Program-made: the position numbers and the translations under genes | Notes under the pieces: generated by a model | Databases searched by the model: none | Seen by the model: only the letters and a program-made list of their open reading frames with translations | What the model was told of the DNA's origin: nothing | NCBI RefSeq assembly: GCF_019722725.1 | Contig: NZ_CP077941.1 | Coordinates: forward strand, 1,550,001 to 1,614,000 | Source: Vreelandella profundi | GTDB lineage: Bacteria > Pseudomonadota > Gammaproteobacteria > Pseudomonadales > Halomonadaceae | Direction: 5' to 3' | DNA length: 64,000 nt | In this document: piece after piece, positions 54,116 through 64,000 of the stretch | Layout of the letters: every line of letters begins with the position of its first letter | How positions within the stretch are numbered: the first letter of the stretch is position 1

Positions 54116-56875
54116 ATGGGTGACATCGCCAGAGAAATCTTGCCCGTCAATATTGAAGACGAGCTTAAGCAGTCGTATCTCGACTATGCGATGAGTGTCA
54201 TTATCGGTCGCGCGTTACCCGACGTACGTGACGGCCTAAAACCGGTTCACCGGCGTGTGCTGTTTGCCATGCATGAACTGGGTAATGAGTGGAATAAACC
54301 GTATAAGAAGTCGGCGCGTGTCGTTGGCGATGTTATCGGTAAATACCACCCGCACGGCGATAGCGCGGTTTACGACACCATCGTTCGTATGGCTCAGCAC
54401 TTTTCAATGCGTCACGTGCTGGTCGACGGTCAGGGTAACTTCGGTTCTATTGATGGGGATAACGCGGCGGCTATGCGTTATACCGAGGTGCGCATGTCGC
54501 GCCTTGCTCATGAGCTCCTAGCTGATCTTGAAAAAGATACCGTCGATTGGGTAGACAACTACGATGGCACCGAGCGTATTCCCGCCGTGCTGCCCACCAA
54601 AGTGCCCAACCTGCTGATCAACGGCTCGTCCGGTATCGCTGTAGGCATGGCGACGAATATTCCACCGCATAACATGCGTGAAGTGATTGCCGGCTGCTTG
54701 GCGCTCATCGACGACTACACGCTGTCGGTGGACGACCTGATGGAGTATATCCCTGGCCCTGATTTCCCCACCGGTGCGATTATCAATGGCCGCGCGGGCA
54801 TTTTGTCTGCCTATCGTACTGGCCGTGGGCGTATTTACGTGCGCGCCTGCCATACGATTGAGCATCACGATAAAACCGGTCGCGACCACATTATCATCAC
54901 CGAATTGCCATATCAGGTGAACAAGGCGCGGTTGATTGAGAAAATCGCCGAGCTGGTAAAAGAGAAGAAAATTGAAGGCATCGCCGAGCTGCGCGATGAG
55001 TCGGATAAAGACGGCCTGCGCGTGGTGATTGAAATCAAGCGCGGCGAGTCCGGCGAAGTAGTGGTCAATAACCTGTTTGCCCAGACGCAGCTACAGAACG
55101 TGTTCGGGATTAACATGGTGGCGCTTGAAAACGGCCAGCCGCGCACGCTGAATCTCAAAGAAATGCTTGAGGCATTCATTCGCCACCGTCGCGAAGTGGT
55201 GACTCGGCGTACGCTTTATGAGCTGAAAAAAGCGCGTGAGCGCGGCCATCTGCTTGAAGGTTTGGCTGTCGCCATCTCGAATATCGATGAAGTGATTGAG
55301 CTGATTAAAGCCTCGCCCAACGCGGCAGAAGCGCGTGAAAAGCTGCTGGCTAAAATCTGGCCGCCTGGCCAAGTCACCGCGATGCTGGAGCGGGCGGGCG
55401 CTACGTCATGTAAGCCAGAAGAGTTAGACGAAGGGTTCGGCTTAAACACGGCAGCCACGTCGTATCGTCTGTCGCCTGCCCAGGCTCAAGCCATCCTTGA
55501 GCTGCGCTTGCATCGTTTGACGGGTCTTGAGACAGAGAAACTCCTTGATGAGTATCTGTCTATTCTGTCGAAAATTGCTGAGCTGACCGAGATTTTGGCC
55601 TCGGCAGATCGCTTGATGGAAGTTATTCGTGAAGAGCTGAACGCCGTGCGCGATCAGTTTGCTGACGACCGTCGTACTGAAATCCAGGCCAGTCATCTAG
55701 ATCTTTCGATTGAAGATTTGATTGCAGAAGAAGACATGGTTGTCACCGTGTCGCGCTCTGGCTATGCCAAGACGCAGCCGCTGTCGGATTATCAGGCGCA
55801 GCGTCGTGGCGGTCGCGGTAAGTCCGCAACGGCGATGAAAGATGAAGATGTCATCGAGCACCTGCTGGTGGCATCGACGCACGATACCGTGCTGCTGTTC
55901 TCTAACCGCGGCAAAGTGTACTGGCTGAAAGTGTATGAAATGCCGAACGCTAGCCGTGGCTCACGCGGTAAGCCGCTGGTGAACATGCTGCCGCTAGAAG
56001 AAGGCGAGGCGGTCAACGCTATCCTGCCGGTACGTGACTACGATCCGGAGCACTATATTTTCTTCGCGACAGCCAAAGGCACCGTGAAACGCACCAGTCT
56101 TGAGCAGTTCTCGCGGCCGCGCAGCGTCGGTCTTATTGCGATTGATCTGGAAGAAGGTGACCGCCTCGTCGGTGCGGCCATTACCACGGGTGATGACCAT
56201 GCCATGCTGCTGTCGTCTAACGGCAAGGCTATTCGCTTTGAAGAGGGCAATGCCCGTGCCATGGGCCGTACCGCCCGCGGTGTGCGCGGCATGCGTTTGG
56301 CGGGCGATGCGGAAGTCATCAGCCTGATTATTCCGAAGAGTCAGCAGATTGATGCGGAAGCTGATGCCGAAGGCGAAACGCAAGACGCCTCAGCTGAGAG
56401 CGCTGTGGCCGAAACGGCCGACGGTCAGATCTACATCATGACCGCCAGTGAAAATGGCTACGGCAAGCGTACGCGTCTTGAAGAGTTCCCGCTGCGTGGC
56501 CGCGGTGGTCAGGGTGTTATCGCTATGCAAACCAGCGAGCGTAATGGCGCGCTGGTGGCGGCGATGCAGGTTTATGACAGCGATGAAATGATGCTGATCA
56601 CTGACCGTGGAACGCTTGTGCGTACCCGCGTAGAAGAAGTTTCTACCACGTCGCGTAATACCCAGGGCGTGATGCTGATTCGCCTGGGTAAAGAAGAGAA
56701 GCTGGTCAAGACGGTTCGCGTTGATGAACCGGAAGAAATCGATGGGCCGGAAGAAGCTGATGAGCTTAGCGCTCTTGTTGAGGGCGATCTTGAAGAGAGC
56801 GGCCTTGAAGATGCCGAGGCAGGCGAATCATCCGATGATGCACAGGAAACGGGGACTGATGACACGTCATTATAA
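54116..56875 (+). CDS. gyrA: DNA gyrase subunit A
   Basis: 919 residues (E. coli 875). The quinolone-determining region [17 protein letters not shown] has the wild-type Ser and Asp at the positions matching E. coli S83 and D87. The catalytic Tyr is in [11 protein letters not shown] (about 122). The C-terminal domain has six beta-pinwheel blades with the GyrA-box [10 protein letters not shown] (about 563-572). The extra length comes from an acidic insert near 745-775 and a long acidic tail of about 45 residues, typical of halophilic relatives. The last 17 bp overlap serC. First gene of gyrA-serC-pheA-tyrA/aroA-cmk-rpsA. Confidence 0.98.
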   Translation: MGDIAREILPVNIEDELKQSYLDYAMSVIIGRALPDVRDGLKPVHRRVLFAMHELGNEWNKPYKKSARVVGDVIGKYHPHGDSAVYDTIVRMAQHFSMRHVLVDGQGNFGSIDGDNAAAMRYTEVRMSRLAHELLADLEKDTVDWVDNYDGTERIPAVLPTKVPNLLINGSSGIAVGMATNIPPHNMREVIAGCLALIDDYTLSVDDLMEYIPGPDFPTGAIINGRAGILSAYRTGRGRIYVRACHTIEHHDKTGRDHIIITELPYQVNKARLIEKIAELVKEKKIEGIAELRDESDKDGLRVVIEIKRGESGEVVVNNLFAQTQLQNVFGINMVALENGQPRTLNLKEMLEAFIRHRREVVTRRTLYELKKARERGHLLEGLAVAISNIDEVIELIKASPNAAEAREKLLAKIWPPGQVTAMLERAGATSCKPEELDEGFGLNTAATSYRLSPAQAQAILELRLHRLTGLETEKLLDEYLSILSKIAELTEILASADRLMEVIREELNAVRDQFADDRRTEIQASHLDLSIEDLIAEEDMVVTVSRSGYAKTQPLSDYQAQRRGGRGKSATAMKDEDVIEHLLVASTHDTVLLFSNRGKVYWLKVYEMPNASRGSRGKPLVNMLPLEEGEAVNAILPVRDYDPEHYIFFATAKGTVKRTSLEQFSRPRSVGLIAIDLEEGDRLVGAAITTGDDHAMLLSSNGKAIRFEEGNARAMGRTARGVRGMRLAGDAEVISLIIPKSQQIDAEADAEGETQDASAESAVAETADGQIYIMTASENGYGKRTRLEEFPLRGRGGQGVIAMQTSERNGALVAAMQVYDSDEMMLITDRGTLVRTRVEEVSTTSRNTQGVMLIRLGKEEKLVKTVRVDEPEEIDGPEEADELSALVEGDLEESGLEDAEAGESSDDAQETGTDDTSL

Positions 56876-57962
56876 TTTCTGCGCAGGGCCTGCGGCCCTG
56901 CCAGTAGCCGTGCTTGAACGGGCGCGTGAAGAGTTGCTGGATTACCAAGGCCGTGGCCTTTCTGTTATGGAAATGAGCCACCGCAGCGATGAGTTTATCG
57001 CCATTGCAGAGCGTGCTGAGGTCGATTTTCGCCAGCTGCTGAGCGTGCCGGAGAACTATAAAGTACTGTTTTTGCAAGGTGGCGCTAGCATGCAGTTTGC
57101 CATGCTGCCGATGAACTTGCTGGGCCAGGGCGGTAGCGCCAACTTTATCCAGACGGGTATCTGGGGTTCAAAAGCGCTCTCTGAGGCTAAGCGACTTGGT
57201 TTCGAGTGTCATGTGTCGGCCAGCAGCGAGCCCAATGGACATACCGCGGTGCCCGCACGCGATAGCATCAAGCTGAGTGGCGATGCAGGCTACCTGCATT
57301 ACACCTCTAACGAAACGATTGGTGGCCTGGAGTTTGACTATACGCCCGACACGCAGCGCGCTGATGGCCGGCATGTGCCGTTGGTCTGTGATATGTCGTC
57401 AAATATTCTCTCGGGTCCCATCGACGTTAGCGAGTTTGGCGTGATCTACGCTGGCGCACAGAAGAATATTGGTCCTGCTGGTTTAACGCTCGCGGTCGTT
57501 CGTGACGATCTGCTAGGCCAGGCGCAGGCGAATATTCCCTCTCTATTTGACTATAAAATGCTGGCTGACGCAGGGTCGATGGTGAATACCCCGCCAACCT
57601 ACGCATGGTACTTGGCCGGTTTAGTCTTTCAGTGGTTGAAGGATGACGTTGGCGGTTTGGCTGCTATGGACGCTATTAATCAACGTAAAGCCGACAAGCT
57701 GTATGCCGCGATTGACGCCAGCGATTTTTATAGCAACCCCATTGCCAAGGCCAATCGTTCGCGGATGAACGTGCCTTTTGTATTGGCCGATGCGGCGCTG
57801 GATAAAGCATTCTTACAACAAGCCGATACCGCAGGTTTGCTGAATTTGAAAGGCCACCGTAGCGTCGGTGGTATGCGTGCCAGCCTGTATAACGCGGTGC
57901 CTGAGTCTGCGGTAGATGCATTAATTGCGTTTATGGCTGATTTCGAACAAACAAGGGGCTAA
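56859..57962 (+). CDS. serC: Phosphoserine aminotransferase
   Basis: 367 residues from the ATG at 56859, inside the end of gyrA (17-bp overlap in another frame). It starts [15 protein letters not shown]. The PLP Lys is in [13 protein letters not shown] (about 195-207), with the phosphate-binding GGASMQFAM (about 74-82). It makes 3-phosphoserine for serine synthesis and acts in pyridoxal phosphate synthesis. The overlap suggests translational coupling with gyrA. The serC-pheA gap is 6 bp. Confidence 0.97.
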   Translation: MTRHYNFCAGPAALPVAVLERAREELLDYQGRGLSVMEMSHRSDEFIAIAERAEVDFRQLLSVPENYKVLFLQGGASMQFAMLPMNLLGQGGSANFIQTGIWGSKALSEAKRLGFECHVSASSEPNGHTAVPARDSIKLSGDAGYLHYTSNETIGGLEFDYTPDTQRADGRHVPLVCDMSSNILSGPIDVSEFGVIYAGAQKNIGPAGLTLAVVRDDLLGQAQANIPSLFDYKMLADAGSMVNTPPTYAWYLAGLVFQWLKDDVGGLAAMDAINQRKADKLYAAIDASDFYSNPIAKANRSRMNVPFVLADAALDKAFLQQADTAGLLNLKGHRSVGGMRASLYNAVPESAVDALIAFMADFEQTRG

Positions 57963-57968
57963 ATCACC

Positions 57969-59060
57969 ATGTCCAATTCGTCGATCAACTTAGACGAGTT
58001 TCGCCAGCGTATCGATCAGCTTGATAGCGAGATTCTAACGCTGATCAGCGAGCGCGCTAGCTGCGCTCAGCAGGTAGCCAACGTTAAGCTGGCTGAAGAC
58101 AACGACGCGGTATTTTATCGCCCTGAGCGAGAAGCTCAGGTGCTGCGCCGCATTATGGCTTTGAACAAAGGGCCGCTTGACTCCGAAGAAATGGCGCGTC
58201 TATTTCGGGAAATAATGTCGGCCTGCTTGGCATTAGAGCAGCCGGTTAAAGTGGCGTATTTAGGTCCTGAGGGTACGTTTACCCAGCAGGCGGCGCTCAA
58301 GCACTTTGGTGAAAGCGCCGTTAGCCTGCCAATGGCGGCTATTGATGAAGTGTTTCGCGAGGTAGAAGCGGGTGCCGTTCATTATGGCGTTGTGCCCGTA
58401 GAGAACTCCACTGAAGGGGTGGTCAACCACACGCTTGATACCTTCATGGACTCTTCGATCAAAATTTGTGGTGAGGTAGTGCTGCGTATCCATCATCATC
58501 TGCTGGTCAGTGAAACGACCCGCCGTGACAAAGTCTCGCGCATCTATTCACACCCGCAATCATTCGGCCAGTGCCGTAAATGGCTGGACGCGCACTATCC
58601 TCATGCTGAGCGTGTGCCGGTGTCTTCTAACGCAGAAGCGGCAAAGCTGGTAAAAACCGAGTGGCACAGCGCGGCGATTGCTGGCGATATGGCGGCTAAG
58701 CTTTATGGCCTAGAGCACATCGCCGAAAAGATTGAAGACCGTCCTGATAACTCCACGCGGTTTTTGATTATTGGTAATCAGGATGTGCCGGTGGCTGGCG
58801 AGGATAAAACCTCCATTGTGGTCGCTATGCGCAACCAGCCGGGTACGTTGCACGCGCTGCTAGAGCCGTTCCATCGCCATCAAATCGACTTAACTCGCCT
58901 TGAAACGCGTCCTTCGCGTACCGGTGTTTGGAATTACGTCTTTTTCATTGATTTTAAAGGCCACCGTGATGAGCCTCGTGTTGCGGCGGTGCTGGAAGAA
59001 GTGCGGCTGCGCGCAGCTGACTTGCGGGTGTTAGGTTCTTATCCCATCGGCGTGCTTTGA
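57969..59060 (+). CDS. pheA: Bifunctional chorismate mutase / prephenate dehydratase (P-protein)
   Basis: 363 residues. An AroQ-type chorismate mutase domain (about 5-95, IDQLDSEILTLISERASCA) is followed by the prephenate dehydratase domain with YLGPEGTFTQQAALKHFG (about 96-113), VPVENSTEGVVNHTLD and the TRF of NSTRFLI. A C-terminal ACT domain (about 280-355) has the ESRP-like LETRPSR for phenylalanine feedback. It makes phenylpyruvate for phenylalanine. Confidence 0.97.
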   Translation: MSNSSINLDEFRQRIDQLDSEILTLISERASCAQQVANVKLAEDNDAVFYRPEREAQVLRRIMALNKGPLDSEEMARLFREIMSACLALEQPVKVAYLGPEGTFTQQAALKHFGESAVSLPMAAIDEVFREVEAGAVHYGVVPVENSTEGVVNHTLDTFMDSSIKICGEVVLRIHHHLLVSETTRRDKVSRIYSHPQSFGQCRKWLDAHYPHAERVPVSSNAEAAKLVKTEWHSAAIAGDMAAKLYGLEHIAEKIEDRPDNSTRFLIIGNQDVPVAGEDKTSIVVAMRNQPGTLHALLEPFHRHQIDLTRLETRPSRTGVWNYVFFIDFKGHRDEPRVAAVLEEVRLRAADLRVLGSYPIGVL

Positions 59061-59065
59061 CATTG

Positions 59066-61345
59066 ATGGCACCGGAGCATACCTGTCAGTCCTCGCCTCA
59101 TGAGTCGCGGTTGTTAATTGTTGGCTTAGGGTTAATTGGCGGTTCATTGGCATCAGCGCTTCGCGTTGCAGGCTTTCAGGGGCAGATACTGGCCTGCGAT
59201 CCTGATGAGCATGAGATCGCTCGCGGGATTGAAATGGGCTTGATCGATTCAGGCGGCACTTGCCTAGCTGAGCAGGTGGAAGGGGCCTCTATGATTGTGC
59301 TGGCAGTGCCGGTGCTGGCCATGGAGAGCGTTATGGCTAACCTCGCCGCTGCGCTGCCAAAGGCTGCCCCGAATGTCGTTATAACGGATGTCGGTAGTAC
59401 TAAAGCCACCATTCGGGCCTGCGCGCTGCGTGTGTTTGGGCGAGTGCCGACTAACCTGGTGTTAGGGCACCCGATTGCAGGTTCGGAAAAAAGCGGTGTG
59501 GCAGCCGCTAATCCACAATTATATGTGGATCATAAGGTGATCCTAACGCCAGAGCCCGACGTCGACCGCGATGCTTTGGATCGCGTCCGTAGCTTATGGC
59601 AGGCCTGCGGCGCCGAGGTGTTGGAGATGGACGTTGAACGCCATGACCAGGTGTTGGCGCGAACCAGTCACTTGCCGCATTTATTGGCATTTTCTCTGGT
59701 TGACACGCTTGCCCGGCAGGACGAAAGACTTGATATTTTTCGCTATGCGGCGGGCGGTTTTCGTGATTTTACGCGGATTGCGGGTAGCGATCCGGTCATG
59801 TGGCGAGACATTTTTATTGCCAATAAACATGCGGTATTAGCATCGCTAGATGATTTTGAAGCAGGGCTTGGGCGTCTACGTCATGCGGTAGAGACCGGTG
59901 ATAGCGATGCGCTGATTGCCACTTTTGATCGAGCCAGCCATGCCCGGCATTATTTCGACTCTTTATTGAATAAAACCAGCTATCAGGCGGAATATCATAT
60001 GCAACCACAAGGTAAGGTGACCTACCGTGTGCGGCCAGGCGGCCAAGCAAAAGGGCATTTGCGCGTGCCGGGCGATAAATCTATGTCTCATCGCTCTATA
60101 ATGCTGGGTGCGCTGGCGGAAGGTGTCACGGAAGTTAAAGGCTTTTTAGAGGGCGAAGACAGCTTAGCGACGCTGCAAGCATTTCGTGAAATGGGCGTGG
60201 CGATTGAGGGGCCGCATCAGGGGCGCGTTACTATCCATGGCGTAGGCATGCACGGTCTAAAGGCGCCTGCTGGGCCGCTCTACGTGGGTAACTCTGGCAC
60301 CGCTATGCGACTGTTTTCTGGTTTGCTGGCTGGTCAGGCTTTCGACAGCGAGCTAACTGGCGATGAGTCGCTGACTAAGCGACCGATGGGGCGCGTAGCC
60401 GATCCGCTGCGTCTCATGGGTGCTACGATCGATACCGCTGAGGGTGGGCGTCCACCGCTCAAAATTCGCGGTGCCGCTGCGCTGAAAGGTATTCATTACG
60501 ATATGCCTATGGCCAGTGCGCAGGTGAAATCTTGCCTATTGTTAGCCGGCTTGTACGCGCAGGGCGAAACGCGGGTGCGTGAGCCTGCCCCTACCCGTGA
60601 TCACACTGAGCGTATGCTTAATGGGTTCGGCTATGCGGTTTCTCGTGATGGCGACACCTGCTGGCTTCAGGGCGGTGGCAAGCTGGCCGCAGGCCCTATC
60701 GACGTGCCCTCGGACATCTCTTCAGCGACGTTTTTCTTAGTCGCGGCGGCGATTACGCCAGAGGCTGATATTACCCTTGAGCACGTGGGGATTAATCCAA
60801 CGCGCATAGGCGTGATTAATATCCTTACCTTGATGGGCGCTAATTTGCTGCTAGAGAACGAGCGCGAAGTGGGCGGTGAGCCGGTGGCAGATATACGTAT
60901 TCGCTATGCACCGCTAAAGGGAATCGATATTCCCGTTGATCAAGTTCCGCTGGCGATTGACGAATTCCCTGCGCTGCTTATTGCCGCTGCGAACGCAGAG
61001 GGGGTAACGCGGCTTAGAGGTGCAGAAGAGCTGCGCGTCAAAGAATCAGATCGAATTCAGGCAATGGCGGATGGCCTGGCTATTCTAGGCGTTCAACATA
61101 CCGTGGTAGAAGACGGCATCGATATTACCGGCAATGGTAATGCGCAGGTCGCGAGCTACGGCGGTGGACGCATTGATAGCCTGGGCGATCATCGAATTGC
61201 CATGGCCTTTGCGATCGCTTCGCTGCGCGCTGGTGATGACATTGTCATTGAAGACTGTGCCAATGTGGCCACCTCTTTCCCAGATTTTGTTGAGTTAGCC
61301 ACGCGTATTGGCATGGGCATCAGCGTGGAGGGCGCGCATGAATGA
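59066..61345 (+). CDS. Fused prephenate dehydrogenase / EPSP synthase (TyrA-AroA)
   Basis: About 759 residues. The N-terminal half is a TyrA-type dehydrogenase with the NAD-binding [16 protein letters not shown] (about 16-31) and [15 protein letters not shown] (about 133-147). The C-terminal half from about 310 is EPSP synthase with [29 protein letters not shown] and the catalytic [12 protein letters not shown] motif. This fusion is known in pseudomonads and relatives. The two activities are different steps of aromatic amino acid synthesis. The start is uncertain: TTG 59057, overlapping pheA by 4 bp, and ATG 59066 both lack a good ribosome binding site. The stop overlaps cmk by 8 bp. Confidence 0.93.
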   Translation: MAPEHTCQSSPHESRLLIVGLGLIGGSLASALRVAGFQGQILACDPDEHEIARGIEMGLIDSGGTCLAEQVEGASMIVLAVPVLAMESVMANLAAALPKAAPNVVITDVGSTKATIRACALRVFGRVPTNLVLGHPIAGSEKSGVAAANPQLYVDHKVILTPEPDVDRDALDRVRSLWQACGAEVLEMDVERHDQVLARTSHLPHLLAFSLVDTLARQDERLDIFRYAAGGFRDFTRIAGSDPVMWRDIFIANKHAVLASLDDFEAGLGRLRHAVETGDSDALIATFDRASHARHYFDSLLNKTSYQAEYHMQPQGKVTYRVRPGGQAKGHLRVPGDKSMSHRSIMLGALAEGVTEVKGFLEGEDSLATLQAFREMGVAIEGPHQGRVTIHGVGMHGLKAPAGPLYVGNSGTAMRLFSGLLAGQAFDSELTGDESLTKRPMGRVADPLRLMGATIDTAEGGRPPLKIRGAAALKGIHYDMPMASAQVKSCLLLAGLYAQGETRVREPAPTRDHTERMLNGFGYAVSRDGDTCWLQGGGKLAAGPIDVPSDISSATFFLVAAAITPEADITLEHVGINPTRIGVINILTLMGANLLLENEREVGGEPVADIRIRYAPLKGIDIPVDQVPLAIDEFPALLIAAANAEGVTRLRGAEELRVKESDRIQAMADGLAILGVQHTVVEDGIDITGNGNAQVASYGGGRIDSLGDHRIAMAFAIASLRAGDDIVIEDCANVATSFPDFVELATRIGMGISVEGAHE

Positions 61346-62027
61346 CCGTGTCCCCATTCTGACGATTGATGGCCCCGGCGGTGCCGGTAAAGGCACTATC
61401 AGCTGTTTAGTGGCAGAGCGGTTAGGGTGGCATCTGCTGGATAGCGGTGCGCTCTATCGGCTGACGGCGCAGGCGGCCATTAATCATGATGTGGCCGTAG
61501 ATGATGAAGTCTCGTTAGCGCGTTTAGCTGAGCAGCTGGATGTGGCGTTCCCGATTGACGGTGGCCGGCCGCGGACAATGCTTGAAGGTGACGATGTCGG
61601 CCAAGTCATTCGCACTGAAGAAGCCGGTGAGCGTGCTTCGCAGGTGGCCGCTTTGCCGTTAGTGCGCCAAGCGCTATTGCAACGCCAGCGTGATTTTTGC
61701 CAAGCGCCGGGGCTGGTGGCAGACGGCCGCGATATGGGAACGGTGGTCTTTCCTGACGCACCATTGAAGATTTTTTTAACGGCGAGTGCTGACGAGCGAG
61801 CGCGCCGGCGCTATCTGCAGTTGCAGGAAGCCGGGGTGAATGCTAGTCTTCCGAGTCTTTTAAAGGAGATTCAGGCACGCGATGCACGTGATATGCAGCG
61901 CAGCGTGGCCCCTCTCAAGCCGGCAGATGATGCCATAACGCTTGATACCACGCGTCTGAGCATACCGGAAGTGGTTGATCGACTGACCGAACTGCTAGCC
62001 CAACGTGGGCTTGTAAGCGGCGTGTGA
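61338..62027 (+). CDS. cmk: Cytidylate kinase
   Basis: 229 residues from the ATG at 61338; GGAGG lies 6 nt before it within the end of aroA (8-bp overlap). The P-loop [11 protein letters not shown] (about 8-18), the NMP-binding LDSGALYR (about 33-40) and [15 protein letters not shown] (about 128-142) are intact. It phosphorylates CMP and dCMP. Directly upstream of rpsA, as in E. coli. Confidence 0.97.
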   Translation: MNDRVPILTIDGPGGAGKGTISCLVAERLGWHLLDSGALYRLTAQAAINHDVAVDDEVSLARLAEQLDVAFPIDGGRPRTMLEGDDVGQVIRTEEAGERASQVAALPLVRQALLQRQRDFCQAPGLVADGRDMGTVVFPDAPLKIFLTASADERARRRYLQLQEAGVNASLPSLLKEIQARDARDMQRSVAPLKPADDAITLDTTRLSIPEVVDRLTELLAQRGLVSGV

Positions 62028-62210
62028 TTCTCCCTTGCGGCGCTTTTGGATAGGTGTCACGACGTGGCAGGGCACTAAACTCACATCGGTGAGCCCGGTC
62101 AGGTCTAACCAGCGTTAACACCCCCGAAGGCTGAGTGACATTAGGCCCGCACTTGCTGGTGGTGCGGAGAAGGCATTTATGCCTCAACAACGTAATTACG
62201 TAGGAACACC
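62028..62210 (+). promoter_or_regulatory. rpsA leader region
   Basis: 183 bases between cmk and rpsA with several possible stems. In E. coli the rpsA leader is structured and S1 represses its own translation through it; the same is plausible here but no specific fold was proved. Ribosome binding site TAGGA precedes the ATG. Confidence 0.5.
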
Positions 62211-63890
62211 ATGAGCGAAAGCTTTGCTGAGCTGTTTGAACAGTCTCTTAACGACATCAACATGGAGCCGGGCGCTATTGTCGCCGCTCAAGTTGTCGAC
62301 ATTGACGGTGACTGGGTTACTGTCAACGCTGGTCTGAAATCTGAAGGTCAGATCCCTGCATCACAGTTCCGCGATGAACACGGTAATCTGAACATCGCTA
62401 TCGGTGACGACGTACACGTTGCACTTGAAGCCGTTGAAGATGGTTTCGGTGAGACGCGTCTGTCCCGTGAAAAAGCCAAGCGCGCAGAAGCTTGGAAGAT
62501 TCTGGAAGCAGCCTTCGAGAAAGACGAAATCATCAAGGGCGTTATTAACGGTAAGGTTAAAGGCGGCTTCACGGTCGAAGTTGACTCTATCCGTGCCTTC
62601 TTGCCGGGTTCGTTGGTTGACGTTCGTCCAGTTCGCGATACTGCGCACCTGGAAAATAAAGAGCTAGACTTTAAAGTCATTAAGCTCGATCCGAAACGTA
62701 ACAACGTTGTTGTATCTCGTCGTGCGGTTCTGGAAGCAGAGAACAGTGCAGAGCGTGAAGCGCTTCTGGCCACTCTGCAAGAAGGTCAGCAGATTAAAGG
62801 TATCGTTAAGAACCTGACAGACTACGGCGCTTTCGTAGATCTGGGCGGTGTTGACGGCCTGCTGCACATTACTGACATGGCGTGGAAGCGTATTAAGCAT
62901 CCGTCTGAAATCGTAGCTGTTGGCGACGAGATCAACGTCAAAGTTCTGAAGTTTGACCGTGAGCGTAATCGCGTTTCACTGGGTCTGAAGCAGTTAGGCG
63001 AAGATCCGTGGGTCAACATCAAAGAGCGTTACCCAGAAAGCATGAAAGTGCACGCGGTCGTCACTAATCTGACTGACTACGGCTGCTTTGCTGAGCTGGA
63101 AGAAGGCGTTGAAGGTTTGGTTCACGTTTCTGAAATGGACTGGACTAACAAAAACATTCATCCGTCTAAAGTTGTTCAAGTGGGCGATGATGTTGACGTC
63201 ATGGTGTTGGATATCGACGAAGAGCGTCGTCGTATTTCTCTGGGTATCAAGCAGTGTACTGCTAACCCGTGGGAAACTTTCAACACTGATTACAACAAGG
63301 GCGACCGTGTTTCAGGTACCATCAAGTCAATCACTGACTTCGGTATCTTCATCGGCCTTGAAGGTGGTATCGACGGTCTGGTTCACCTGTCTGATATTTC
63401 TTGGACTGATACTGGCGAAGAAGCCGTACGCAGCTTCAAGAAAGGTGACGAAGCTGAAGCCGTTATCCTGTCTATTGATCCAGAGCGTGAGCGCATCTCG
63501 CTAGGCATCAAGCAGATGGATTCCGACCCCGTTGCTGAGTACCTGTCAGTTAATGACAAGGGCAGTATTGTAACCGGTCGCGTCATTGAAGTTGATGCTA
63601 AAGAAGCTCAGGTTGAATTGGCGACTGACGTTATTGCTGTGCTGAAAGCTTCTGAAATTAGTGCTGATCGCGTTGAAGATGCGCGTAATGTATTGAATGA
63701 AGGTGACAGTGTCGAAGCACGTATTGTGAGCGTTGATCGTAAGAGCCGTCAGATTAATCTGTCGGTTAAAGCGAAAGACCAAGACGATACGCGTCAGAAC
63801 CTTAAGAAACTGCGTGATCAAGAGCCGGAAACTGCAGGTGGTCCGACCACTATCGGTGATCTAATCAAGCAGCAAATGGGCCAAGACTAA
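62211..63890 (+). CDS. rpsA: 30S ribosomal protein S1
   Basis: 559 residues (E. coli 557) with six S1/OB-fold domains. The two N-terminal domains bind the ribosome and the remaining four bind RNA. Repeated signature segments include [43 protein letters not shown] and [21 protein letters not shown]. Codon use is strongly biased, as for a highly expressed gene. It ends [10 protein letters not shown]. ihfB usually follows; the window ends before it could be seen. Confidence 0.98.
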   Translation: MSESFAELFEQSLNDINMEPGAIVAAQVVDIDGDWVTVNAGLKSEGQIPASQFRDEHGNLNIAIGDDVHVALEAVEDGFGETRLSREKAKRAEAWKILEAAFEKDEIIKGVINGKVKGGFTVEVDSIRAFLPGSLVDVRPVRDTAHLENKELDFKVIKLDPKRNNVVVSRRAVLEAENSAEREALLATLQEGQQIKGIVKNLTDYGAFVDLGGVDGLLHITDMAWKRIKHPSEIVAVGDEINVKVLKFDRERNRVSLGLKQLGEDPWVNIKERYPESMKVHAVVTNLTDYGCFAELEEGVEGLVHVSEMDWTNKNIHPSKVVQVGDDVDVMVLDIDEERRRISLGIKQCTANPWETFNTDYNKGDRVSGTIKSITDFGIFIGLEGGIDGLVHLSDISWTDTGEEAVRSFKKGDEAEAVILSIDPERERISLGIKQMDSDPVAEYLSVNDKGSIVTGRVIEVDAKEAQVELATDVIAVLKASEISADRVEDARNVLNEGDSVEARIVSVDRKSRQINLSVKAKDQDDTRQNLKKLRDQEPETAGGPTTIGDLIKQQMGQD

Positions 63891-63913
63891 TAGTATATTA
63901 GTTATTGGTTTGT

Positions 63914-63943
63914 AAAAGCGCCGCCCTTATGGGCGGCGCTTTT
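63914..63943 (+). terminator. Intrinsic terminator after rpsA
   Basis: Perfect 13-bp stem AAAAGCGCCGCCC / GGGCGGCGCTTTT with loop TTAT, 24 bases past the stop, followed by GTTTG. Confidence 0.92.
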
Positions 63944-64000
63944 GTTTGTAATAGCGAATAATCGGGCTTTCATATTGGTTGTAGCTGGTTATGGTTCAAG

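Overview
The window is a 64-kb piece of a gammaproteobacterial chromosome, most likely from the Halomonadaceae (Halomonas or a close relative). This rests on gene content and order, not on a database search. The supporting features are a tyrA-aroA fusion within a gyrA-serC-pheA-tyrA/aroA-cmk-rpsA run, an rnfABCDGE-nth cluster, dusB-fis, a PPi-type phosphofructokinase, a CbrA-like symporter/kinase, a Na+/H+ antiporter, and acidic protein tails such as that of GyrA. Nearly all of it is dense core genome.

Layout. 0.2-6.2 kb: Na+/H+ antiporter, trmJ, groEL-groES, fxsA, and an SDR reductase. 6.5 kb: tRNA-Leu(UAG). 6.7-14.1 kb: a comF gene split by a 6,684-bp insert. 14.1-17.5 kb: srkA, folE, gabD-type dehydrogenase. 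17.6-26.5 kb (minus strand): purH, dusB-fis, prmA, accBC, dsbD, ppa. 26.8-32.5 kb: a degenerate phosphatase/kinase protein, PPi-phosphofructokinase, rnt, argG, and a HlyU-family gene. 32.6-42.4 kb: two divergent blocks. On the minus strand are a receiver protein, a sensor-like/exonuclease fusion, a tiny membrane protein and a CbrA-like kinase. On the plus strand are cstA, a cory-CC-star protein, an ArsA-type ATPase and a queuosine mannosyltransferase-like gene. 42.5-53.4 kb (minus): nth, rnfEGDCBA, metG, a small unknown, an acyltransferase, rdgC. 53.5-64 kb (plus): thioesterase, gyrA, serC, pheA, tyrA-aroA, cmk, rpsA.

The accessory region is the comF insert. Joining base 7263 to base 13948 restores an uninterrupted 708-nt comF frame (235 codons plus stop), so the insert boundaries can be read almost to the base. 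The insert carries an AT-rich two-gene operon: a 112-aa protein, and a 1,134-aa protein with a TPR-like middle, a GreA/B C-terminal-like segment and a PIN-like C-terminal part. Both share a short GxNVxG(N/D)K-type motif. It also carries a phospholipase-D-fold protein, a complete but diverged second comF, and a broken second copy of part of the PLD gene. The TPR/GreAB-C/PIN plan resembles conflict (defence) systems proposed from comparative genomics. The insert has no recognisable recombinase and brings a substitute for the gene it broke.

Elsewhere, the best candidates for unusual biology are three. One is a PP2C/kinase protein whose two domains have both lost key catalytic residues. Another is a histidine-kinase-like protein fused to a DEDDh exonuclease, inside an operon of 4-bp overlaps. 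The third is the cstA / cory-CC-star / ArsA / QTMAN-like group divergent from that operon.
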